A stretch of DNA of 64,000 bases, from assembly GCF_011075055.1 (NCBI RefSeq), contig NC_058141.1:12285639-12349638 (forward strand), written 5' to 3'. This DNA is from Mangifera indica. Its lineage: Eukaryota; Streptophyta; Magnoliopsida; Sapindales; Anacardiaceae. Positions 50,401-60,800 of this stretch are shown here, piece by piece. The notes under the pieces were generated by a model, which saw only the letters and a list, made by a program, of their open reading frames with translations, did no database searches and was not told the DNA's origin. The position numbers and the translations under genes were made by a program. Numbering within the stretch: the first letter of the stretch is position 1; each line of letters opens with the position of its first letter.

Positions 50401-53400
50401 TAAATTTCAATCTAGTAAAATAAAAAACTTCAAAAAAAAAAATTCAAATATATTAATCAAACAATTCACACTTTATTTAGACTTCTGCAACTTCTTTTGC
50501 GATAGAATAGAACTGAAGGAGTGAAGACAATTATGACATTAAGTTTTACATTTTAAATTTAAATTTTAACTTTTTAAATTTTCATATGAGACAAAATAAT
50601 GCTTTAAAGAATATATATATATAAAAGACAAAAGTTGCAAAATGAGAAAATTGCGTAAAAATTATTAAAAAACAAAGGGATTAAAATTCAAGAGAGAGAA
50701 AGAGATGGCTTGGTAATTAAGTGATGGGTTAGATTTTTTATGTCTACTGTTGGAAAAACTAAAAAATGGGTAAAAGTTTGGTCAAACCATCAATATCTAC
50801 TGGTTTTAGTCAGTTAATTCAATTCATTGATTTTGATCGGGTTTGACCAAATTTTAATCAACCCATTTACTTATGAGAATCGAACTAGATTGTGGATCCG
50901 TTTCTGGTTAAACCAACCAGTCCAATTCGGTCTTAAAAATATAGGTAAATCCTATGCTTTATCACTGCTTTGCCCAAAGAAAAAAAAAAAAAAGGAGAGT
51001 TAAGGACCTAACCTGCTTTCCCCATTCCAGCGCTAGATCAACCAAGTATGAATATTCCAAATCCTCAAAGCACTTCTGCAATGAAGAAAGTGGTTCATTA
51101 AAATAAACAGGGAGACATACTCCAGATAAATCCTTTCCAATATTGTCCTTGATAATTGACCACAGTCCAACGGGCTTCTCTTTTTCCGCTGGTTCTGGCA
51201 AATTATCCCTTCTTTTAACAGATGGATACTCTAATAACCTGATTTCATTCCCAGCACCTCGTAAATGATTAGAAAAGAATAATTCTTTGTCGTATATACA
51301 AGCATTTCCCAAAGCTTCCCTACTCTGAAAGGAAGCACTTCTTAGAGCCTCTGAAGACAAAAAATCATTTGTATCAAAAAATGTTCCATCGTCTTCATCT
51401 GTTTCAATGTCTGCACCATCATGACTTTCATTATCTGCTTCAGAATCACTTCCACTGCCCTTAGACATGACAGAATAGAAATCTGCAACATGAAGATAAT
51501 ATGGAATCAAAATGAAGTGAAAAAATTATTCAATTTAATAAATTTTGTGATGTAAAAGTTTAAAAGCATTGCTAACCACTATATCTTCTATTTCCTTGTC
51601 CACAAAAAGACTGACGTTCCTTTGTCTCATCCACTACAGTAGCTTCTAGCTCTATTTTCTCTGTCTGTAAAACAATTTTGAAAGGAGAAATTAGCCATAA
51701 TATTTTACATAGCAAATAGAAAATAAATTTGAGGAAAGATAAATGAAATAACACAAGCTCACATACCAATGAAGTATAGATTCATTAATTGATGAAAACT
51801 CGAGAAGCACTAGAAATATGCAGTTAAATGATAATGCAACATTTACTGGCCAACTCATTATGTCACGTAAACAAATTCATCAGTCTTTAGTTTTTTAAAG
51901 CATGGCAAAGCCATCGCCAATATATCATATTAAAACAACATGACCAAAATGTAATAAGTTGGGAGACAGGATAGTTAATGGGGTGGTTTGAGCAACTACT
52001 TTAGTCCACTACAGAGAACTTCGTGTCAACAACATGGGGTCCATTTCCATTTCCTAATCCACTCCAAGGAAGGACCATCAAGATTTTTGTTATTTTCAGC
52101 AATAATTCATATCCACCATCTAGCTTGCTTTCCTCCCATTACTGTGCTCCACTAACATAGGCCTACCACACTTGCACCTGTGGCCTATTTACCTGATCGT
52201 CTAGGCACGTGATGACATCCTTCTCACTGGCTTTGTCGGATTTTGATCCCTTTAGTTCATGAAGCCCTTAAACCAAAATATTAATCATGCCATTCAAACA
52301 ATTAATGTAAATTAATAACTACAAGTCAAAAAATGATGACTGACCTCAGAATTCAATATTCACCATGAATAAAATAAACTGAAGTTTCATGGATGAAAAA
52401 AAATATGGGACTTAACCAAGTGTTTGGTGGTGCATAACCTTGGTCTATGAATAAGTTAGAAGAAAAATCCTAAGAAAGAAACCACACGGCCTCTACATAT
52501 ATATTAAGGAATCTCATAAAAATCTATGATGATCAAGCTACATTACAATTAGTAATTCCATGTAAGCAAATGGAAAATGGAAAAGTTCATCCAGTAATTC
52601 AAGTCAGATACTTAACTTATCTATATCCTTCAAGATGAGAGAATTTAAAAAGAATGAAGTGGTTCTTGCATTCAGTATCCTTGGTTGAATTTGCTTTAAA
52701 TCATTAAAGAAAGTGGCACTTGAGTTTGCACAATGGAAGAATGACATATACCTCTACTTGCCTCAATGTCTCTAATAGCATCATATGTTTACGTTGAAGA
52801 GAATTTAGCTGGTTTTGCAGCACAGAGTGTTCAGAGAGCATAATACACTCACAGTCTTTAATAGCTGCCTCACCAACGCCTTCTTGCAATAATCTTAATC
52901 GTAGTTTCTCAGTTGAAACAACAATATCTTCAGAAGGTGAAAAATCACTGCTTGTCAACCCTCTGGGGAAAATATCTTTACTAGTCTGCAGTGCCTCAAT
53001 CCACAGAGCTCTGTCATCTCTAGATATACAACGCAAGTGAAGTGTCTTTGTTCCTGTGAATATAGTAAGTCTTTTGTCGTCTGACTTGCTTGCACGGAAT
53101 AAAGATACCTATACCCCATAATACTAAAGGATTAGCTGGTAATCAATGAGAGGGTGTTCAATGGAAATTAGTAGCACATGTTTACTGCAGGGGAATTGGA
53201 AATATGAATGACAAATTCCATCATTATATAAAACAAAATATGCTACAATGCTCTGATTATGCCCGTCCTGCCAGCAGTATAGCCAGCACAGAGAGGCAGC
53301 ATTATTCCAAAATTAATCATCACATAATGACTGTAGGAAATTTAAATACTAATATAACTATCAAACATTATGTCATCCAGCTTTCATTATAATTTGCAAA

Positions 53401-54463
53401 GAGAGCAAAGTGAAAGTTTGGTGCATTTTCACGACATCAGTACCCAGGAGGGCAAAATGAAACTGCCAAAACTACTTCAGTTATTCGAATACTGCAAATA
53501 TTTAGTCCTCAGTGATTACTCTAGACTCAAAATATCAATGAGAACAACACAATCAGGTCTCGACACTTGAATTTGCGATGGTTTTTCTGCTTATCCAAAT
53601 TCTCTAGACATAGTTTGCTTGGAACACTTGATACTTTATATCTCATAAGTAGATTACTAACAACAAGCTTTGACACAACAAAACAAAAACGTCCATAAAT
53701 CATCATCAACATATTAAATTAGATGAAGGATTTCATCCAAAAATTAACTACATGGTAAGCCACTAACTTATACAACACATAAAGAAAATAACCAAAGAGA
53801 TCAAATAAGCCAAACAAGTGGTGAGAAAAAAGACGCATAAAAAAATATACCACTCAATCCTTAATAAAATAACATCAAAGGTAAGTACTACTATAACTAA
53901 TCACGGAAATAATAAAATCTAACAAACAAAAACAATACAAAAGAAACCTTCAAATAAATTTCGCCCGATGGCTTGCACTGCTGAGCTGCTGAGCCCGGAC
54001 GGTAACTTTTCCAGTTAGCCTTTCTCAAAAACCTAACTGACTTTCCTCCGATCACTTTTACACTGTTGTCTCTAGCTGGACTCATCAAAATCTTATTCGG
54101 TCCATGAATCTTGTAATACGACAGCACTCCATCTTCAAGCACGAACCATCTCGACCTCCATCCTTTACCATAATTCACCCACTTGTACAAAATCCCTGCC
54201 ACGCTGGCACTCACACATCCGCCATTTTCACTGTACAGTTTAGACTCTCGAGATTTCGCCACTAACTCAACAACAGCATTAGCCGCTAAAGATGTATCGG
54301 AACCTGTGCCAACCGGAGATACCAAAGTTGAAAAACTCGAATTAACGGTCTTAAGGGCGACTGTTTCAAGCCCCAGCTGACAATGACTGGTAGATTTGGC
54401 AACCACCGGGTTGGCCCGGTCCCGATCGATTGAAACAGGAGCAATGCAGCATAGAGGATTCAT
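47405..54463 (-). CDS. Oxysterol-binding protein-related protein (ORP1-type, PH + ORD)
   Basis: Nine minus-strand exons: 54463-53948, 53108-52752, 52249-52193, 51664-51577, 51482-51013, 49345-49190, 49004-48696, 48096-47752 and 47581-47405. The product is 824 residues. It starts [20 protein letters not shown], a start I associate with plant ORP1-group proteins. The PH domain spans about 88-212 ([20 protein letters not shown]). A coiled segment follows ([20 protein letters not shown]), then an acidic linker and the lipid-binding ORD from about 400. In the [23 protein letters not shown] and [20 protein letters not shown] precede the signature VSHHP (~549-553). These proteins carry sterols or phosphoinositides between membranes at contact sites. 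The 19-codon third exon depends on choosing an internal acceptor; the outer acceptor would cause a stop. Confidence 0.93.
50160..50945. mobile_element. Inverted-repeat element in ORP intron 5
   Basis: The left end (tttttaaaaccaaacc, accggttgcttcattggttc, gactggtttaacccg) recurs inverted at the right end (ggttaaaccaaccagtccaa, ttcggtcttaaaaata). The arms are diverged and carry the accggtt/ggttcaa wording common in plant non-autonomous DNA transposons. The interior is AT-rich with no transposase. Ends are approximate. Confidence 0.5.
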
Positions 54464-55255
54464 CTTGAGCACCAAAGCATTCACTATCAGATCAAAGATG
54501 GATCACATAGACGTATCATTATTATCAGAAGGATAGGATGAGACGAAGAGTTCCGGGTCGGGAGTGTGATACCCAATCGAAGGTGGCAGTCGAAGTGATG
54601 GAGAGTGGAAGGAAACGAAAGAAATGACATAAAGATGGGAAAGCGAAACGGAAGAGATGATCAATTCAGAGTGCGAGGCAGTTACGACTCATAATGCGAG
54701 GATCGTAATAATTTGATACGATTTATATTTTAAATATATATATATATATATACGGTATTATATAATTAAATAATTTAAATAAAAAATTATCAATTATAAT
54801 TATATTATATATAAATATATATTTAAAATAAATAAATATATTATTACTAAATTTTAATTTTAATTACATAATAATAATTTAAATTATATATAAAAAAGTA
54901 ATTACAATTTTTTTATAACAATTTTAGTCATTTAATTAATTAGATTTTGGGTAATTAAATATGACAAGGGGAGGGGGAGTCAGCTATCGTGCACACAGGT
55001 TCATTGTTTGTTTTTTTTTTTTTTTTTTAACCACCTTTAATGGCAGGAAATCTTGACCGAATATGTAAACAAATAAATTTAAAATATGATGATTGTATCT
55101 ATAATTATTATAATTATTTTATAATTATAGGATTAATATTCTTCGAACCCATATTTTTTTAGTAATTTTTTTCCATTATTATTTAAATTTGAAATTTTTA
55201 TTTATTCATTACTAAGCCGCTTTCAGATTGTAGGAGCAAGGGCTTGTATTTCTTA
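54464..55255. promoter_or_regulatory. Upstream region of the ORP gene
   Basis: It contains the 5' UTR and promoter of the minus-strand ORP gene. Beyond about 54720 there is a very AT-rich stretch with an (AT)n run near 54736-54752 and a T run near 55009-55028. No open frame with family resemblance. Confidence 0.45.
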
Positions 55256-55765
55256 TTCATGAAATCCAAAAACAAAGACACTTGCATCTCCTCTGGTGAA
55301 GATAAGGGCATGGTTTTGGTTTTTCGGTTTTCCATCGCCAAGCTTCGAGGGATCGGGCATTCTGAACTTGTAGCTTCTCACATCCTTTTGTAACTGCTGG
55401 TCGTATTTTACCAGAATAGGTAATACTCCTTATCATCCCTTTATGTGAAAACCTCCTCAACATATGCAACTTGAAGGGCTTCATTGTTCTGCATCATATA
55501 CAATTTTTTCTTCTGCATGGGGTCTTTCTTCTCATATATTTGGCAGACATTTCTTATACCTCCCTTATGCCGAACTAGATCCCCGACGCAAGGGTCTGCA
55601 TTTCTTGTTGGTGAAATCTGAAACAAAGACCCCAAGTGGCCTCAATGGTCTGAACTACGTCTGTAAAGTCTCCTCTGATGAAGATAAGTGCATGGTTTTG
55701 GTTCTGTTTTCCCTCGCCAAGCTTCAAGGGACCAAAGAATTTGACCCTGTAGATTCCCACTAACT
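55256..55765 (-). pseudogene. Callose synthase (GSL) relic with partial tandem duplication
   Basis: Read on the minus strand, 55760-55640 gives GIYRVKFFGPLKLGEGKQNQ then NHALIFIRGD and VVQTIE. This matches the conserved callose synthase block (IYRVKLPGPxKLGEGKPENQ NHAIIFTRG). Next, 55560-55440 gives NVCQIYEKKDP and YMMQNNEALQVAYVEEV, which in an intact gene lie before that block. After a stop and frameshifts come DDKEYY, VKYDQQLQKDV and then a second copy of the block, PSKLGDGKPKNQNHALIFTR, ending near 55280. The block is thus present twice in about 500 bases. Callose synthases make the beta-1,3-glucan of plasmodesmata and pollen walls. Only a short stretch of a ~1,900-residue protein remains, and it is non-functional. 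Confidence 0.8.
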
Positions 55766-56112
55766 ACATTATCTACAAACAATGGAAGAATTTCATGGAG
55801 AAGGAATTGTGAAGGGTAGTGAAATATGGACAAAGAAGTTGAAAGACGTGAGGTGATGACACTTGACACGTGCAATTTTACAACACTTTGTGCCATTATT
55901 TATAATAATAATAATAATATTAGTGGTAGATTGCATGATTAGCTTTGGATTCTCAAGGCTTTTCAATATTCAAGTAGTTCAAGTTTTCGGTCGTAGACTC
56001 AAATGGGTTTGGTCCATTTGAATTGTGCCCACTAGATGTAGCCCAAGTAATTGTTGGATTCTCAAGGTCTCGGCCCTCTTGCGATGAGGCAAATGCGCCA
56101 ATGTGAAAATTT
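55766..56112. other. Spacer
   Basis: A non-coding stretch with a short (AAT)n run near 55903-55919. No gene seen. Confidence 0.45.
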
Positions 56113-57029
56113 GGCCGAAAAGACTTATTCCAATTTAAGATTTAGTTTATTGTCAAATTCCCATAGGTTAATTTATTAAAATTCAAATACTCACTTATTA
56201 AATATTAAAATTAAAAGTATAATTGTTATTTAAATATTAATATTAAAAAAATAAAAATTTATCTTATTTACTGTTCTTAATTTAAAAAAAAAACTAATAA
56301 TTCTCCCTAACTGAAATTTTGAAAAATTACACATTTCCTCTAGGGTTTGTTTTTCTTTCCTACTTTTTTGGCTAGCTTCTCCATCTTTGATCTTCATCAC
56401 TCTCTCTTTTGACACTGAAGTGAGATAAAGGAGACGTTGTCTAGTAGTCCATTTTTCAAAAGGAGACGAAGTCGAAATACCCACCTAGATGAAATTAACA
56501 AATTGACAAATGACGGGCTATCTTCTTTTGAATTGAAGAATCAACGAACGATGTTTTGTTTGTCTTTGTCAATTCGTTTTCAAGTGTTTCACCTCTTATA
56601 ATCGACAAAAGATGAAAATGACTCCACCCTTCGTCTTTATTGATTCGACGTTTCTTTACCGATTTTGCCTATTGTCTTCGGCCTACATTTTTTTGTCGAA
56701 TCCTCCCTTTGTCTCTGATGAAGGTGGCTAGGGTGGAGAAAGAAGTCACTAGAAATTGTGGTTCTCTTTTGATCAAACTCTAACAGAAAAAAAATATATA
56801 ATTTTTCAAAATTTAAGGTAAGAAAAATAATTAATTTTTAAAATTAAAAGTGATAAATAAAATAAATTTTATTTTTTTAATATTTACAATTAAATAATAA
56901 TTATATCCTTAGATTTAATTAATTTTGTTAACTTTAATGGTTAATAAATGAATATTTAAATTTTTAAAATTTAATATAAAAAGGTTAGGATAGTAAACTA
57001 AACATTGGCCGACGATAAGTCCTTTGGCC
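56113..57029. mobile_element. Non-autonomous Mutator-like element with perfect 9-bp target duplication
   Basis: The left end ggccgaaaagacttattcc pairs with the right end ataagtcctttggcc (reverse complement ggccaaaggacttat). Immediately outside, tgaaaattt occurs on both sides (56104-56112 and 57030-57038), an exact 9-bp duplication. AT-rich subterminal arms flank a central stretch of TTCGTC/GACGA-type sequence. No transposase frame. It belongs to the family of the element at 36834. Confidence 0.8.
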
Positions 57030-57832
57030 TGAAAATTTTGGCCATGAGAGCGGTTGGGTTGCTCAGACGAGCGCTTAAATTAGAAGAGATGGAAGGAGAT
57101 TTTGCATTTTTTCATCAACTGTACACTAAAAAATAACAAATTCTTCTGACGGAATTGGGAATTGGAATTGGATGAAGGGCGGAAAAATATATATTTTTCC
57201 ATCAAATTTCGTTGGTAAGTAAGTATTTGGCCAAATTAATAGTACGCTTAATCAATCTTGTTTATCATCAATTGTCTACAGCCTTAATTCCGATTGGTTA
57301 GTCATCACCATCAAATTTATAACTCCCCACTTTACCATAGACTTTAGTGGAGCCCAAAATGAAGTTTTCTTAAATCAATCTCGACGTGTCGTGTTGGTAG
57401 GTCAAGAGATCGGTCGGTCCATATGCCCCCGTCAAGTATTGGTACAGCCAAATCGACAAACCGCCCTTTAGCCTCCCGCAGATAGAAAAAAAGGAAGAGA
57501 AAGAGAAAGGCAAAGAGTCTTTCATTGTTGTTTGAGGGTAAGTTTATTTGATTATTAAGAAAAGTATCGAACACACAAAAGACATTTTGATGGTAATGAT
57601 GAAGAAGTTGATGAAGAGACCTCACTGTTTACATAGTTGAAATGGGTATTGGATTCACCAACTTGACGCGACCAAAACAAAGCTGTGCGTTGAGTTGCTC
57701 CTTTCATTTGCCTCCCAAGTCTTCCATATATCAACACCAACACCATCATGATCCATTGCCTTGAACCTTTTATCGGATCTCAGTCGCAGATCCACCATAA
57801 TTACCTTCATAATCAACTTTTTTCTTTCTCCA
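57030..57832 (+). promoter_or_regulatory. Upstream region of ARP3
   Basis: It follows the Mutator-like element and ends at the ARP3 start codon. The last ~100 bases are pyrimidine-rich and probably 5' UTR. An upstream ATG at 57748 opens a frame that overlaps the ARP3 start out of frame. I cannot place the transcription start. Confidence 0.5.
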
Positions 57833-60800
57833 ATGGACCCTACCTCTCGTCCGGCCGTCGTCATCGACAATGGCACCGGGTATATTTATCTCTCTCGTTT
57901 TTATCTGTTTTCACTAATTTCTGTATTTAGTTTATATGTCTTTTTATGCTTGGCGCACAACATGTTTTATGAAATGTGCGAATTAGGTTTTGGCCACCCT
58001 TTGATTTTTTATCATTATCTGTTTGTGAGATTTTTCTCAATTAGGATTCTGTGTGTCTTTGCAGGTATACTAAGATGGGTTTTGCGGGTAACGTAGAGCC
58101 TTGTTTTATTCTTCCAACTGTAGTAGCAGTCAACGAGTCATTTCTAGACCAATCTAGAAAGTCTTCAAAGGCCAATTGGCTTGCGCAATACAACGCAGGC
58201 GTCATGGCAGACCTTGATTTCTTTATCGGGGATGAAGCTTTGACGAAGTCACGATCTAGTAGTACTTATAATCTTAGTTATCCTATTAGGCATGGCCAGG
58301 TCGATAATTGGGATGCTATGGAGCGGTATTGGCAGCAATGTATTTTTAATTACTTGCGGTGTGATCCCGAGGATCATTATTTTTTGTTGACAGAGAGTCC
58401 TCTCACTGCACCAGAGAGTAGAGAATATACCGGTGAGATTATGTTCGAGACTTTTAATATTCCGGGTCTTTATATTGCGGTGAATTCGGTGCTTGCTCTT
58501 GCAGCTGGTTACACGACATCTAAGGTTAGCGTTTTAGGTTTGATTACTGTATTGTTTTATAGCCTCTATGAACTTTACAGTTACTAGGTGTAAATTGTGT
58601 TTCAAAAATAATTTTTGGAATCATATTTGCTTTGGTTGAATCCTCAGTAAGGCTTTATAATGGTTGAATAGGCTGTTGTTTCCACTTTAGGACAGTAAGT
58701 TTGCTTGAGCAATTGTTGGGTGACTAAATAAGAATGATCTCTTTCATCCATGAGAGCTGCATTTAGTTTCTGAGAAGTCTTAGTAAAATATGCTCTAATA
58801 TGGTTCTTACAAATGAAGGGAATGAAGTCTTTTGATTATAAATTCTTACTTTCATATTGTTTACATTTCCCATTAAACTAAATGATTACTGCTGCTACTT
58901 AATCTTCGTCTCAGTTTCATCTGGCTATGCAAGTAGTAATATCATGAACTCAGTGACACAAGGCCTTGGTAATCAGCATGAATAATTGAATACAGTTTTT
59001 CTTCCAATATATGTGAACCATTGTGGCCAGATTGAATTACCATGTACTGGACTTTGTCCTGGACAGTCCTTTGGGAGCTTCTTTGAGTGTGTATGTGGTA
59101 CGAACCTTAGGAGAACCACACCTCAAAAGCTAGCTATTGAGATAGGAGTGCCCAAGACCATATAAACCCCACACTAGTTGTCCGTGCTTTCCAATGTGGG
59201 ATCCAAGTCTCATACCTTGCATTTGGGATCCTAACATACCACCATGCTCCGCAGCCCCGACGCCCACGCGGGCTGGTTGTGCGCTAGCTTCCTGCTAGCC
59301 CCGGGGGAACACTGCAATGCCGGCGTCACCACCTGCGCCGCACGATTGCAACTAGGAGACATGGTGATGACTTTGATACCAAATGATACGAACCTTAGGA
59401 GAACCATACCTCAAAAGCTAGCTATTGAGATGGGAGAGCCCAAGACCATATAAATCTTACACTAGTTGTCCAAACTTTCTAATGTGGGATCCAAGTCTCA
59501 TATTTTGCACTTGAGATCCTAACAGTATGTTTACCAAAATATTGGAGATTAATAACACTTGAAGTGAATAATTTTACTTGCTTTGATTTGTTTAAAAAAA
59601 TAGAGATTAGATCACAAACAGAGAGCTAAACAAAAATTTAAAGGATTAGACATTTTTCCTGGAAAGAGCTATACTGAGTTAGACATATGAGTTGTGAGCT
59701 TTTCAGTCTAGTAGTTAATGAATTTACACTTATAAAAACCTGCACTTTTCTTGTTTTCTTCTGCATCACTTTCTTTCTTTCTTTAATAATAGTAATGGTA
59801 TTATTATAATAATAATAAATAAAACTATGTGTATACACTTTTGAGTACATATCTGATGTGTCGTCATGTGATTAGGGATTTTAAATTAAAAATAAAATAA
59901 GAATCAATCACATGATGATATATCGACTATGTACTCAATTGTGTACCTAAAAGTGTGTATATATAATATTACTGATAATACTAATAATTATTGTTATTAT
60001 TATTAAGAACACTTAACAGAAATACAGATCTGCATTATTTCTTAGTTATAATTCTTGATACTTTTCAATCTATTCCTTTTAGATTGACCTATAGTTCTCT
60101 TTAGTGTGAGATGACAGGAGTTGTTGTGGATGTTGGAGATGGGGTCACTCATGTTGTACCTGTTGCAGAAGGTTATGTTATTGGGGGTAGCATCAAATCA
60201 GTTCCTATTGCTGGAAAAGATGTTACTTTCTTTATTCAACAGCTCATGCGGGTATGTTTGGTTTGGCTCCCTCCATATAAATTGCAGTCTTAGTGGTTTG
60301 TGATTGCTTTATGAAGTAGTTATGTGCATCTATTTCAATTATGATCTTAAGTAGCTAAGATTCATGGATTTTAATAATCCTAGGTTTCTTAGAGTTGTTC
60401 CTCTCCAAAAAGTTTTGATCCAGATGCAATCCCTGACAATTCAGATAAATTCTAGAATGCAATCAATTAATTCTAGGAAGTGAATGCAGAGACCAAGGGA
60501 GAATCAACTGAATAATGCATAAGCAAAGATAGAAGTATCAATTACAATTCCCAAGTACTATGGATTATGGTATGGAATTTCTAAAACAGAGAGGAAGGAG
60601 AAACAAAAATGACATATCCAAAGCAAATTCATACCCCTGACAATTTGAGAGGTAAATTCTCTCCAAAACCAATAATTTGAACTCCAATTTCCAGCCTACC
60701 CCATACTTCCAAAACACTCCTTTTATTTCTTCCTCTCTAACTAATTTGCCCAGATCCACCAATCTAAAGCAGCCACATGGTCATCACTAGAATCTTCTTG

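Noticed and set aside
59244..59453. 69-codon frame in ARP3 intron 2
   Set aside because: It lies across the TRIM interior and LTR, which do not encode protein.
59096..59524. Cassandra-type TRIM carrying 5S rRNA sequence
   Set aside because: I do not see convincing 5S promoter boxes in the LTRs, so only the general TRIM class is claimed.
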